Shown here: positions 52,708 through 62,077 of the stretch, one piece after another
Numbering within the stretch: position 1 is the stretch's first letter
Layout of the letters: every line of letters starts with the position of its first letter
Assembly (NCBI RefSeq): GCF_016864015.1
Contig: NZ_CP045067.1
Span: 3,048,001 to 3,112,000 of the forward strand
Length of the DNA: 64,000 nt
Source of the DNA: Lacinutrix sp. WUR7
GTDB taxonomy: Bacteria > Bacteroidota > Bacteroidia > Flavobacteriales > Flavobacteriaceae
Direction of reading: 5' to 3'
The notes under the pieces: model-generated
What the model saw: the letters and a program-made list of their open reading frames with translations, nothing else
Database searches by the model: none
Told to the model about the DNA's origin: nothing
Translations under genes and position numbers: made by a program

Positions 52708-55575
52708 ATGAAATCATCTTCACTAACCCTAGTGCTGTTTGCACTTATAAGTATTTCTTGTAAAAAAGAACCAGAACCAATTTCTCAAACGACAGCTGAA
52801 TTTAAAATAGATTATGAAAAATTTGTTTTAGATAATGGTCTAGAAGTTATCCTTCACGAAGATCATAGTGATCCTATAGTTGCAGTAGCCACGATGATGC
52901 ATGTTGGATCTAATCGTGAAAAACCAGGAAAAACCGGATTCGCTCACTTTTTTGAACACATGAGTTTTAATGATTCGGAAAATGTTCCTGTTGGAGCAAA
53001 CCGAAAAATGATTCCAGAATGGGGTGGAAGCAGAAATGGTGGAACTTGGAGTGATGGTACCGTGTACTATGAAGTAGTACCGAAAGATGCTTTTGAAAAA
53101 ATTCTGTGGATTGATTCCGATCGTTTTGGTTACATGATTAATACCGTAACCAAAGAAGCATTAGAACGTGAAAAACAAGTAGTGAAAAACGAAAAACGCC
53201 AACGTGTTGATAACGCGGCTTATGGCTATACCGATGAAATTATTAGAAAAAACTTGTATCCAGAAGGACACCCATATAGTTGGACGGTTATTGGTGCTTT
53301 ACCCGATTTACAAGCAGCAACCATAGACGATGTGAAAGCCTTTTACCATCAGTATTACGGTGCAAGTAATGCTTCTTTAGTGATTGCTGGAGATATTAAT
53401 ATTGAAGAAACGAAAGCACTTGTAGAAAAATGGTTTGGTGAAATACCTAGCGGACCAGAAGTACCGCAATTACAAGCAGAACCTGTTGTATTAGAAGAAA
53501 TAAAATCTTTGTATTTTGAAGATAACTTTGCGAAGCTTCCAGAATTGCGAATGGTCATTCCAACAGTGGAAGAATATCACCAAGACGTTTACGCATTAGA
53601 AATTCTTGGACAACTTCTTAGCGGAAGTAAAAGTGCTCCATTGTATAATGTAATAGTAGAAGAACAAAAACTAGCACCAAATATTGGTACCTACCAAGCG
53701 AGTAATGAAATCGCAGGAGAATTTATTTTTAGAGTTCGCGCAAATGCAGGAACAGATTTAGATGATGTAAAAACCGCAATTGAAGAAGGTTTAACCAAAT
53801 TTGAAACGAATGGCGTTAATGAAAATGATTTAAAACGAATTAAAGCAGAATTGGAAACCAATTTATACCAAGGGGTAAGTACTGTTTTAAACAAAGCATT
53901 TCAATTAGTACAAGACAATGAGTTTAAAGGAGATCCAGGATTTATTGTAGAAAGTGCGAAATTAACGGAAGCGGTAACCGCTGAAGATGTTATGCGTGTT
54001 TACAATGAATACATTAAAGACAAAAACTATATAATGACCAGCGTGGTACCAAAAGGACAATTAGACCTAGCGGTAACAGATGCAAAAATAGCAACCGTTT
54101 GGCTAGAACGAGTACGATATAATGTAGCTAATGAAGAAGTTGGTCAAGGTGCCGAAGCGGTTTATGAAAAAACAGAAACAAAACAAGATAGAAGTGAGCC
54201 TGAATTTGGTGAGTTACCATTGTTTAAAGCGCCAACCATTTGGACAAGCAGCCTTGAAAACGGATTAAGTTTATACGGAATAGAAAATAACGAAGTACCT
54301 CTAGTACAGTTTGATATTACTATTCCTGGCGGACAGTTACTAGATCCAATTGGAAAAGAAGGTGTATCAAGTTTGTTAAGCGATTTAATGAAGGAAGGCA
54401 CAGCGACAAAAACTCCTGCAGAATTAGAAGAAGCTATTGGTTTATTAGGAGCTTCTATAAATATGTATAGCGGAAAAGAAGATTTTCATATCACAGGTTC
54501 TTGTTTGACTAAGAATTTTGAAGGCACCATGGCTTTGGTAAAAGAAATGATATTGGAACCACGTTGGGATGAAAAAGAATTTGAGCGTTTAAAATTAGCT
54601 TTAGAAACTAGTTTAAAAGGACGGGAGGCCAATCCAAACGCTATTGCATCTAATATTTTTAACAAATTAATTTATGGTCATAATCATCGTTTTGGTACAC
54701 TAGGTGCTGGAACGCTAGAAAGCACGCAAGGGATTACTATGAAAGATTTAAAATCCTATTATAATAACCTTTCGCCTAAAGAGGCTAATTTTCATATTGC
54801 AGGAGCATTAACCAAAGAACAAACAGAAGGTGTAGTTAGTGTGTTAAATACCTGGAGTGGCTATAAAATAGCAGTTCCGCATTATAATTTACCAATTAAT
54901 AATAACAAAGGAAATATCTACTTTATTGATGTTCCCGATGCAAAACAATCGGTGTTACAAATAGGTAAGTTGGCTATTTCTGCAAAAGATAAAAATGCGA
55001 ATAAGTTAGAATTTGCAAACGAAATTTTAGGAGGTGGTTCTAGTGGTAGATTATTTCAAACCTTACGAATAGAAAAAGGATATACCTATGGCGCATACTC
55101 TGGTTTTTCAAAAAGTAATGAAGTAGCACCTTTTACAGTTCGATCTAGTGTTAGAGCAAATGCAACCTTAAAATCTTTAGAAATTATTAAAGAGATGCTA
55201 ACCAATTACCAAGCAAGTTTTACAGATAATGAAGTAGCATTAACTAAAAATAAAATTCTAAAAGGAAATACTAGAGCTTTTGAGAGTTTGGGAGCGCAAT
55301 TATCTGTTTTAAGAAACATAAGTAAATACAATAAACCAAGTACCTATGTTGTAGACGAACAAGAGGAATTGGTAAACATGACTTTAGACGATTATAAAAT
55401 CACTATTAGAAATTATTTAAACGAAGAAGAAATGATTTACGTAATTGTAGGAGATAGGAAAACACAAATACGGGAGATTGAAAAATTAGGGAAACCAATT
55501 ATTGAACTAGATATTTATGGAAATGTTGTAACATTTGATAGGTATGGAAACCTTATAGAAGCACCTGTTTTATAA
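52708..55575 (+). CDS. M16 zinc peptidase, two-domain insulinase/pitrilysin-like lipoprotein
   Basis: 955 residues. Lipobox at LISISCKK (Cys18). The N-terminal M16 half has the inverted zinc motif HFFEH at 80-84 with a downstream Glu in REKQVVKNEKR. The C-terminal half (from about 500) is a second M16 unit lacking the motif, with GGGSSGRLFQTLRIEKGYTYGAYS. It degrades peptides in the envelope; such enzymes form a clam shell. Confidence 0.94.
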   Translation: MKSSSLTLVLFALISISCKKEPEPISQTTAEFKIDYEKFVLDNGLEVILHEDHSDPIVAVATMMHVGSNREKPGKTGFAHFFEHMSFNDSENVPVGANRKMIPEWGGSRNGGTWSDGTVYYEVVPKDAFEKILWIDSDRFGYMINTVTKEALEREKQVVKNEKRQRVDNAAYGYTDEIIRKNLYPEGHPYSWTVIGALPDLQAATIDDVKAFYHQYYGASNASLVIAGDINIEETKALVEKWFGEIPSGPEVPQLQAEPVVLEEIKSLYFEDNFAKLPELRMVIPTVEEYHQDVYALEILGQLLSGSKSAPLYNVIVEEQKLAPNIGTYQASNEIAGEFIFRVRANAGTDLDDVKTAIEEGLTKFETNGVNENDLKRIKAELETNLYQGVSTVLNKAFQLVQDNEFKGDPGFIVESAKLTEAVTAEDVMRVYNEYIKDKNYIMTSVVPKGQLDLAVTDAKIATVWLERVRYNVANEEVGQGAEAVYEKTETKQDRSEPEFGELPLFKAPTIWTSSLENGLSLYGIENNEVPLVQFDITIPGGQLLDPIGKEGVSSLLSDLMKEGTATKTPAELEEAIGLLGASINMYSGKEDFHITGSCLTKNFEGTMALVKEMILEPRWDEKEFERLKLALETSLKGREANPNAIASNIFNKLIYGHNHRFGTLGAGTLESTQGITMKDLKSYYNNLSPKEANFHIAGALTKEQTEGVVSVLNTWSGYKIAVPHYNLPINNNKGNIYFIDVPDAKQSVLQIGKLAISAKDKNANKLEFANEILGGGSSGRLFQTLRIEKGYTYGAYSGFSKSNEVAPFTVRSSVRANATLKSLEIIKEMLTNYQASFTDNEVALTKNKILKGNTRAFESLGAQLSVLRNISKYNKPSTYVVDEQEELVNMTLDDYKITIRNYLNEEEMIYVIVGDRKTQIREIEKLGKPIIELDIYGNVVTFDRYGNLIEAPVL

Positions 55576-55597
55576 ATAATTAACAAACAGATACACA

Positions 55598-55632
55598 AAA
55601 AAACGCAACCTAAAAGGATGCGTTTTTTTTTA
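55598..55632. terminator. Bidirectional intrinsic terminator
   Basis: AAAACGCAACC-TAAAA-GGATGCGTTTT with an internal A-A mismatch, flanked by A and T runs. It serves both the M16 gene (plus) and the OmpA gene (minus). Confidence 0.8.
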
Positions 55633-55652
55633 TTTATAAAATGGTATTCTGT

Positions 55653-56507
55653 TTAATTATCTTCAGACATTAAAGCAAAAAACTTATCAATATTTGGTAA
55701 AATAATTATTCTTGTTCTTCTGTTTCTAGCTCTATCTTCTCTAGTGTCATTTCCTACTAAAGGTTGGTAGCTGCTGCGTCCTGAAGCAATTAATTTTTCT
55801 GGAGCTACGTTATATTGTTGTTGTAATTTTCTAACAACAGACGTTGCACGTAACACACTTAAATCCCAATTGTCTTGTAATTTATCTGTATTTATACTTC
55901 TAGCATCTGTATGGCCTTCTACCATAACATCTATACTAGATTCTGAGTTTACCACATCTGCTATTTTTTGTAAAATATCATTTGCTTTATTGCTAACTCT
56001 ATAGCTTCCAGAATTAAATAACATTTTATCTGAAATAGAAATCATAACCACAGTTTCATCAATACTAATTGCAATATCATCACTTTCATCAAAAGAAGTT
56101 GTATTCATTCTTTTCTTCAAGTTATAAGAAACAGCCAAGTCCATAGAATCTTTTAAAGTTTTTGCCTGACTGACTAAATTAGGGTCCACTTTCGTTAAAG
56201 TTTCACGCATCTTTGTTTTTGTGTTGTTAGACATTACTGCAACACCAGCAACATTTTCCATTTTAGAATCATTCTCTTCGCTTAAAGAACTATTTAAAGA
56301 AGCTAATGTGTTAATTTTAGTATTGTATTGATCTACGCGTTCTTGTATAGCAGCAAACTTACCTTCAAGATCCTCCTTTGCTACTTTCGTTTTAGTTAAT
56401 TCACTTTTAATTTGTCCGTTTTCGTTTTCTAAAGCAAGAAATTTCTTTTTAGAAACACATGAGGTTAAAACTATTGCAACAAGTAGTAATATGGATGTTT
56501 TTTTCAT
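55653..56507 (-). CDS. OmpA-family peptidoglycan-binding lipoprotein
   Basis: 284 residues from ATG 56507 (MKKTSILLLVAIVLTSC), chosen because it opens a lipoprotein signal with Cys17; the frame is open 23 codons further up. A coiled-coil region (about 30-85) precedes the OmpA-like domain with MVEGHTDARSINTD, DLSVLRATSVVRKLQQQYNV and the closing RARNRRTRIIILP. It links the outer membrane to peptidoglycan. Confidence 0.92.
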   Translation of the reverse strand: MKKTSILLLVAIVLTSCVSKKKFLALENENGQIKSELTKTKVAKEDLEGKFAAIQERVDQYNTKINTLASLNSSLSEENDSKMENVAGVAVMSNNTKTKMRETLTKVDPNLVSQAKTLKDSMDLAVSYNLKKRMNTTSFDESDDIAISIDETVVMISISDKMLFNSGSYRVSNKANDILQKIADVVNSESSIDVMVEGHTDARSINTDKLQDNWDLSVLRATSVVRKLQQQYNVAPEKLIASGRSSYQPLVGNDTREDRARNRRTRIIILPNIDKFFALMSEDN

Positions 56508-56587
56508 AATAAATGTATAGTTATTGTTTTCTTTATGTACGCAGAAAATCTTAATATGGTTTATCTGCATCTTCATTTTTTATTTAT

Positions 56588-56622
56588 ATAAAAAAACACA
56601 GCCTAATAAAAGGCTGTGTTTT
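56588..56622 (-). terminator. Intrinsic terminator for the 100-residue secreted protein
   Basis: AAAACACAGCCT / AGGCTGTGTTTT around AATAA; reading on the minus strand the stem is followed by seven T. It sits 20 bases beyond the stop at 56642. Confidence 0.88.
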
Positions 56623-56641
56623 AGATGTCTGTGTGAAATAT

Positions 56642-56944
56642 TTATTCCGAAAGAATTTCTAAATCTTCAATGGTTAGAACTTCCATTTTGTTTTCCATTT
56701 CATCCAAAATGGTTTCTGTAGAGTAAGTGATCTTAAAGTTTTGTCCAATAAACTTTTCATTTTTCAAATCAAATTTCTTGCTTGTTTCATCAGTAATAGC
56801 ATCAAAAACATGTGCTGTATCTGCATTATCACTAAAATAATAGGCTTCATTTTCTATTCCATCAAATGTAGCGGTAATCGTTTTTTTGTCTTGAATACTA
56901 GTAAAAGACACAAGTGTAAAAAAGGCAATTAAAAGAGTTTTCAT
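56642..56944 (-). CDS. Small secreted protein of unknown function
   Basis: 100 residues, signal peptide (MKTLLIAFFTLVSFTSIQ). The mature 80 residues are beta-rich with many acidic and aromatic positions and no Cys. No family recognised. Single gene with its own terminator. Confidence 0.75.
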   Translation of the reverse strand: MKTLLIAFFTLVSFTSIQDKKTITATFDGIENEAYYFSDNADTAHVFDAITDETSKKFDLKNEKFIGQNFKITYSTETILDEMENKMEVLTIEDLEILSE

Positions 56945-57077
56945 GTTTTATGTTTTTTAAAATTATATGGTATATACGTCGTAGCAGAATCTTTAGACTT
57001 GGATAAAATTATATTTAACACATTTAACAATTTTTAATCTATTACAAATTACTGCTAATCACTAGCTGCATATTTCA

Positions 57078-57085
57078 TACTTTTG
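57078..57085 (+). promoter_or_regulatory. Candidate -7 element for the rlmI-like gene (TACTTTTG)
   Basis: Exact TANNTTTG match 13 bases before the ATG at 57099; leader would be very short. No -33 TTG at ideal spacing. Confidence 0.45.
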
Positions 57086-57098
57086 CAAAAATATTTTT

Positions 57099-58325
57099 AT
57101 GCATTTTACAAGAACTTTTTCTACTACAAATACTAGTCAACGTATTGCTGTTAAACTTAACGCAAATGGAGAGAGATCTGTAATGCAAAAACATCCTTGG
57201 GTTTTTTCAGATAGTATTATAAAAACGAATAAAGATCCGCAAACAGGAGATTTAGCAATTATTTTCGGAAAGAATAAAAACAAAATTATTGGTTTTGGAT
57301 TATTCGATTTAGCGTCACCTATTCGAATAAAAATGATTCATCATGGTGATCCAATTGCTATAGATGCTACTTTTTTTAATCAGAAAATAGCGGAAGCTTT
57401 TAGCAAAAGAAGTTCTTTACTAAAAACAAACACCAATAGTTATCGATTGCTTTTTGGCGAGAATGATGGTTTTCCTGGTTTAATTGCAGATGTATATGCG
57501 ACGGTTTTAGTGGTGAAAATATATTCCGAAATATGGCTAAACTATTTACAAAACATATTAGAATCCTTAATAAGCACCAGCAATTGTAAAACTGTTGTTA
57601 TACGATTAAGTAGAAGTTTAGAGCAAAGTAAAGCACATGATTTAAAGGATGGAGAAGTGGTTTATGGTGTTTTAGAAAAGGAAGTGGTACAGTTTGTGGA
57701 GCATGGTGTGCAATTTTCGGCCAATGTAATTCACGGACATAAAACAGGATATTTTTTAGACCATAGATTAAACCGAAAGCAAGTAGGAGCATGGAGTCGT
57801 GGTAAAACGGTGCTAGATGTTTTTAGTTATGCTGGCGGATTTTCGGTACATGCATTAGCAAATCAAGCAAAAGAGGTTACCAGTTTAGATATTAGTAAAC
57901 AAGCACTAGAAATGGCGGTTGCTAACGGAAAATTAAATACCTATTCCGGAAAACATAAAACCATTGCTGGAGATGCTTTTGCTGCAATGAAACAATTAAT
58001 AAAAGATAAAACTACTTTTGATGTGGTAGTTATAGATCCACCAAGTTTTGCAAAACAGCAAAGCGAAATAGATTTAGCAAAAAAGAAATATGCACAATTG
58101 GCGACTTTAGGTTTAGAACTTACTGCACCAAACGGTTTACTTGTTTTGGCCTCTTGTTCTAGTAGAATTCTTGCACAAACGTTTTTCGATATTAATGCTC
58201 AAGTACTACGAGAGTCTAACAGGAATTATAAGGTTATTTTAAAAACAGAACACGATACAGATCATCCAGTTGGTTTCCCAGAAGGCGCATATTTAAAGTG
58301 TGGTTATTATAGAATAGAAAAATAG
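57099..58325 (+). CDS. rlmI: RlmI-type 23S rRNA (cytosine-C5) methyltransferase
   Basis: 408 residues. N-terminal PUA domain (RIAVKLNANGERSVMQKHPWVFSDS, given as positions 15-40 in outline), central EEHD-like domain, then the SAM-binding domain with VLDVFSYAGGFSVHALANQ, LDISKQALEMA and the catalytic-site region VVIDPPSFAK with a later SCSSR. It probably methylates C1962 of 23S rRNA. Confidence 0.9.
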   Translation: MHFTRTFSTTNTSQRIAVKLNANGERSVMQKHPWVFSDSIIKTNKDPQTGDLAIIFGKNKNKIIGFGLFDLASPIRIKMIHHGDPIAIDATFFNQKIAEAFSKRSSLLKTNTNSYRLLFGENDGFPGLIADVYATVLVVKIYSEIWLNYLQNILESLISTSNCKTVVIRLSRSLEQSKAHDLKDGEVVYGVLEKEVVQFVEHGVQFSANVIHGHKTGYFLDHRLNRKQVGAWSRGKTVLDVFSYAGGFSVHALANQAKEVTSLDISKQALEMAVANGKLNTYSGKHKTIAGDAFAAMKQLIKDKTTFDVVVIDPPSFAKQQSEIDLAKKKYAQLATLGLELTAPNGLLVLASCSSRILAQTFFDINAQVLRESNRNYKVILKTEHDTDHPVGFPEGAYLKCGYYRIEK

Positions 58326-58338
58326 TTTTACTAAGGAA

Positions 58339-58875
58339 ATGAAAATTATTTATTTATTCTTAATTTTGAGTATGGTATATCCAGATAGTACATCCAATAT
58401 TTTTGATTTTAAATCAAAAGAGGATACCAATAATTGGTATGTTATTAATGATGGTGTCATGGGAGGATTTTCTTCAAGTTCCTTAGAAATTAAACCAGAT
58501 GGAAAAGCGCTATTTAAAGGTCATGTGACTACAGAAAACAATGGTGGTTTTGCTTCCGTTCGATATACTTTTACTAAAAAAGAAGTTTCCAAGTTTACCT
58601 ATATAGTACTCCGAATTAAAGGAGATGGTAAAGACTATCAATTCCGAATTAAAGAAGAACAAGAACAGCGTCATTCTTATATAGCTCCTTTTTCTACTTC
58701 TGGAAAGTGGGAGGTCATTAAAATTCCGTTATCAAAATTTTATCCTAGTTTTAGAGGAAACACATTAGATATTCCAAATTTTTCTGGAAAGTCCATGGAA
58801 GAAATTGCATTTCTAATTGCTAATAAAACAAAAGAATTTTTTCAACTAGAAATAGAGTCTATTTCACTGGAATAA
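58339..58875 (+). CDS. CIA30-family carbohydrate-binding-like protein
   Basis: 178 residues, short N-terminal hydrophobic segment. WYVINDGVMGGFSSSSLEI and FRIKEEQEQRHSYIAPFSTSGKWE match the CIA30 (complex I intermediate-associated protein 30) family, a jelly-roll fold related to carbohydrate-binding modules. Its bacterial role is unknown. 13 bases behind rlmI, so probably co-transcribed. Confidence 0.87.
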   Translation: MKIIYLFLILSMVYPDSTSNIFDFKSKEDTNNWYVINDGVMGGFSSSSLEIKPDGKALFKGHVTTENNGGFASVRYTFTKKEVSKFTYIVLRIKGDGKDYQFRIKEEQEQRHSYIAPFSTSGKWEVIKIPLSKFYPSFRGNTLDIPNFSGKSMEEIAFLIANKTKEFFQLEIESISLE

Positions 58876-59145
58876 AAGAAAAAAAATGGCTCAGAAATAA
58901 GTAAGAATGTACACAAATATAAATTTACGCTTTTTTCCTTTTGTTTGCTTTATAGTCCAAAACTGGATACAATAAACTAGGTATAATGGCATCGTTTAAT
59001 CCAAATACTCGAAATTTGGTGTTCCTTTCATCGTATTTTTTTGAATAAAAATTCTTTTCATCGTGTATTTTTATAGTTCATAAGATTTTTTGTGTGCTAT
59101 TGCGCTGAATATTATAGTTTTAACCTGTTGAAACTGTCAAATATT
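58876..59145. other. Intergenic region with a short direct repeat
   Basis: 270 bases. TTTCATCGTATTTTT near 59027 and TTTCATCGTGTATTTTT near 59057 form an imperfect direct repeat about 30 bases apart. An open frame runs into the downstream gene from 59092, but a signal peptide begins only at 59146. Nothing else recognised. Confidence 0.4.
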
Positions 59146-59778
59146 ATGAAAAGCTTAGTTACTATTTTTTGTTGTACCCTTTTTTTTGGAGCCTGTCAAA
59201 CGTTACATGCACAAGATTCTGTAGATAATTCTATAGCACTTGCCATTAATTTTCAAGAAAATTATTCGGATGCTAATTCGGAAATAAAGGAATTTAATAA
59301 AAATACAGATAGTGTTCCTGATTTTCAGTTAAAAGAGGAAAAAATTAAAATCGTAGGAACCATTTTTAAATCCGACGGAATAACGCCTGCCAATAATGTA
59401 ACGCTTTCTATATCACAACCAGATGAAGATGGTTATTACAGTATTAAAAAAGATAAGGATAAACGACAAATATATCATAGTGCTTCTATAACTACAGATG
59501 TAGATGGAAAGTATGCTTTTTACACTTTTATTCCAGGAACCGTGCATAGAAGTGGCCATGTAAAATCTATTCGTCCTGTTATAAAAGAAGAAGGTAAGGA
59601 AGCTTATGAACTAAACGCTTTTTATTTTGATAATGATCCTTTGTTAACGAAATATAGAATTAAACGGTTGACGAAAAAAGGACTAGATAAAAGCATTCTA
59701 AAATTAGAAAAAAAAGAAGATATGTTTGTTGCACATAGAAATATTATTCTTGGTAAAGATATTTTAGATTGTAAATAA
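59146..59778 (+). CDS. Secreted intradiol-dioxygenase-like (transthyretin-fold) protein, probable metal-site loss
   Basis: 210 residues from ATG 59146 (MKSLVTIFCCTLFFGACQTL, a signal with Cys near 17 and a possible AQ cleavage site). Residues 80-190 resemble the intradiol dioxygenase beta sandwich: KIVGTIFKSDGITPANNVTL, DEDGYYS, TTDVDGKYAFYTFIPG and FYFDNDPLL. The iron-binding HxH seen in active enzymes is here RSGHVKS, so catalysis is doubtful. A structural or binding role is possible. Confidence 0.7.
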   Translation: MKSLVTIFCCTLFFGACQTLHAQDSVDNSIALAINFQENYSDANSEIKEFNKNTDSVPDFQLKEEKIKIVGTIFKSDGITPANNVTLSISQPDEDGYYSIKKDKDKRQIYHSASITTDVDGKYAFYTFIPGTVHRSGHVKSIRPVIKEEGKEAYELNAFYFDNDPLLTKYRIKRLTKKGLDKSILKLEKKEDMFVAHRNIILGKDILDCK

Positions 59779-59807
59779 AAAGACTACTTCATAAACTGTA
59801 ATACATA

Positions 59808-59841
59808 GAAAACATCTTGAATCAAACACAAGATGTTTTTT
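59808..59841 (+). terminator. Intrinsic terminator
   Basis: AAAACATCTTG / CAAGATGTTTT with a nine-base loop and T run, 30 bases after the dioxygenase-like gene. Confidence 0.85.
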
Positions 59842-59992
59842 GCTTTAGTGTCCTTTTTCAGGAGCTAGAAATCCTAAAAAGTTGAATTTTGTTTTTCGTC
59901 TAAATAATATTAAAACGTGTAGTAGAAAGAATATTCAGATTATATTCGTTTTATTTGTGTACAATTAATAGTAAAATAGATTAGAACCCATT

Positions 59993-61111
59993 ATGGCATC
60001 ATTTTCAGAATTAGGTATTCATAAAAACTACGTGAAATCCTTAAAAGAATTAGGGATTAAAGCACCTACGGAAATTCAAGAACAAGCAATTCCTATTTTA
60101 ATACAATCTAAAACAGATTTAGTAGGTTTAGCCCAAACAGGTACAGGGAAAACTGCTGCCTATGGTTTGCCAGTTTTACATCGTATTAATCCTAAAAAAG
60201 CAGAAATACAAGCTTTAATATTATCGCCAACTAGAGAGTTGGTACAGCAAATTAAAAAGCAACTTTTTAAATTCACCAAGTATAACGATACTAAAATATT
60301 TTGTGAAGGTGTTTATGGAGGCGAAAAAATAGATATTCAAATAAAAAATCTGAAACGTACTACTCATATTATTGTAGCAACTCCAGGACGTTTGGTAGAT
60401 CTTATTAATAGAGAAGTTATTGACTTACAAAATGTAGAAACTTTAGTCTTAGACGAAGCAGATGAAATGCTAAGTATGGGTTTTAAAGACGATTTAACTA
60501 CTATTTTAAAAACGACTAAAGCTTCTAAAAACACATGGCTATTCTCTGCAACTATGCCAGAAAGTTTAAAAGACATCGTAAAAAGATATATTAAACCAGA
60601 TGCAGTTCGATTAGAAATAAACCGAAATAGTCTAGTAAATGCTAATATTTCCCATTCTTTTATTGAAACGACTATTCAAAATAAAATAAATATATTAGTA
60701 TCTGTTTTAGAAGAAAGAACGGAAGAACGAGGAATAATTTTTTGTAAAACAAAAGCAGGAACACAAGCATTAACGCATCAGTTGCAGCAAGAAGGATTTA
60801 ATGTAGGAGCTTTAGAAGGGGATATGCAACAAAGAGATCGTGAAAAAGTTATGCGTGCTTTTAAAAACACTAGCGTGCAAATATTAATATCTACAGATGT
60901 TTCGGCAAGAGGAATAGATGTAAATAATCTAGGTTTCGTAATTCATTACCAATTACCAGAACATTTAGAATATTACACACATAGATCTGGTAGAACAGCA
61001 AGAGCAGGGAAAAAAGGAGAATCGATAGCCTTAGTATTATCTAACGAAGTTTCAAGAATTCAAGAAATTGAAAAAGCACTTGGTATTAAAATAAAGCAAA
61101 AAACAGTATAA
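59993..61111 (+). CDS. DEAD-box RNA helicase (RhlE/DbpA-size)
   Basis: 372 residues. The Q motif FSELGIHKNYVKSLKELGI is followed by motif I AQTGTGKTAA, Ia PTRELVQQI, DEAD in VLDEADEMLSMGF, SAT in LFSATMP, and VI HRSGRTARAGKKG. It unwinds structured RNA in ribosome assembly or decay. It lacks a long C-terminal tail. Confidence 0.94.
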   Translation: MASFSELGIHKNYVKSLKELGIKAPTEIQEQAIPILIQSKTDLVGLAQTGTGKTAAYGLPVLHRINPKKAEIQALILSPTRELVQQIKKQLFKFTKYNDTKIFCEGVYGGEKIDIQIKNLKRTTHIIVATPGRLVDLINREVIDLQNVETLVLDEADEMLSMGFKDDLTTILKTTKASKNTWLFSATMPESLKDIVKRYIKPDAVRLEINRNSLVNANISHSFIETTIQNKINILVSVLEERTEERGIIFCKTKAGTQALTHQLQQEGFNVGALEGDMQQRDREKVMRAFKNTSVQILISTDVSARGIDVNNLGFVIHYQLPEHLEYYTHRSGRTARAGKKGESIALVLSNEVSRIQEIEKALGIKIKQKTV

Positions 61112-61146
61112 ATTATTTTATAATTTACCAGGGTTAAATAACATAT

Positions 61147-61725
61147 TTGGAAGAACAAGATTTTATTAATGATTTAAGAGAAGGAAAGCAATTTGCTTAC
61201 GGAAAGCTTTTGGATCTTTTTCAGCAAAAAGTATTTGCTACTTGTATTTCTTTTGTGCCTAACAAAGAAGATGCGGAAGATATTGCACAAGATGTTTTTG
61301 TAGAGGTTTTTAATGCTATTCATAAATTTCAAGGAAATTCTAAATTATCTACTTGGATTTATAGAATTACAACCAATAAATGTCTAGAGTTTATTAGAAA
61401 AAAGAACACAAAAAAACGTTTTGCTTTCTTGCAATCTTTAACAGGAAATGATATTGCAATAGATAAAACAAATTATTTTACAGAGATAAATCATCCCGGA
61501 ATTGTTCTAGAACAAAAGGAAACGAGTGAAACCCTATTTTACGCTATCAATCAATTACCAGAAGCACAAAGAATAGTATTTACTTTAAATAAAATAGACG
61601 ATAAAAGTTATAAGGAAATAAGCGAGATTACAGATAAAAGCATCAGTTCTATTGAGTCTCTATTGTTTAGAGCTAAAAAGAATTTACAAGTGTCTCTAGA
61701 ACATTTTTATAAAAATGAAAAATAA
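61147..61725 (+). CDS. ECF-type RNA polymerase sigma factor, TTG start
   Basis: 192 residues. Region 2 is VPNKEDAEDIAQDVFVEVF with WIYRITTNKCLEFIRKK; region 4 is LPEAQRIVFTLNKIDDKSYKE and the helix-turn-helix SISSIESLLFRAKKNL. TTG at 61147 is the only plausible start; no Met codon occurs in the protein before region 4. Next to a one-TM protein and a Spy-like protein, so an envelope-stress or metal-responsive sigma is inferred. Confidence 0.9.
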   Translation: MEEQDFINDLREGKQFAYGKLLDLFQQKVFATCISFVPNKEDAEDIAQDVFVEVFNAIHKFQGNSKLSTWIYRITTNKCLEFIRKKNTKKRFAFLQSLTGNDIAIDKTNYFTEINHPGIVLEQKETSETLFYAINQLPEAQRIVFTLNKIDDKSYKEISEITDKSISSIESLLFRAKKNLQVSLEHFYKNEK

Positions 61726-61761
61726 GCGCAAGTTTTTACAAATTTATGCATCTAAATAAAT

Positions 61762-62073
61762 ATGAAAACAAATAATAACATTCAAGAAAAAATAGACAAT
61801 ACCTTTAAAGCTTTTGATGCTATAGAAGAGGTTACTATTTCGCCTTTTTTTAAAGATAAAACCATGCAGCGTTTGTTTTCTCAGCAAGAAGAAGAAAAAG
61901 TTGCTTGGTCTTGGTTCTCACCTAAATTACAACTAGCTACTTTGATATGTATTGTTGCTTTAAACGTACTAGCCTTCTCAAAGTTTCAAGAAACAAAATA
62001 TGAAGAGAATGTTAATCTATTTGCAGAAACTTATGGTTTATCTACAAGTACAGAAACATTGCTATTAAATTAA
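61762..62073 (+). CDS. Single-TM anti-sigma-like protein
   Basis: 103 residues. A cytoplasmic N-terminus of about 55 residues is followed by one membrane helix (LQLATLICIVALNVLAF) and a periplasmic tail of about 30 residues. No zinc motif HxxxCxxC. By position and topology it would be the anti-sigma partner of the upstream gene, like CnrY; there is no sequence proof. 36 bases after the sigma gene, 4 before the next. Confidence 0.72.
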   Translation: MKTNNNIQEKIDNTFKAFDAIEEVTISPFFKDKTMQRLFSQQEEEKVAWSWFSPKLQLATLICIVALNVLAFSKFQETKYEENVNLFAETYGLSTSTETLLLN

Positions 62074-62077
62074 GAAT

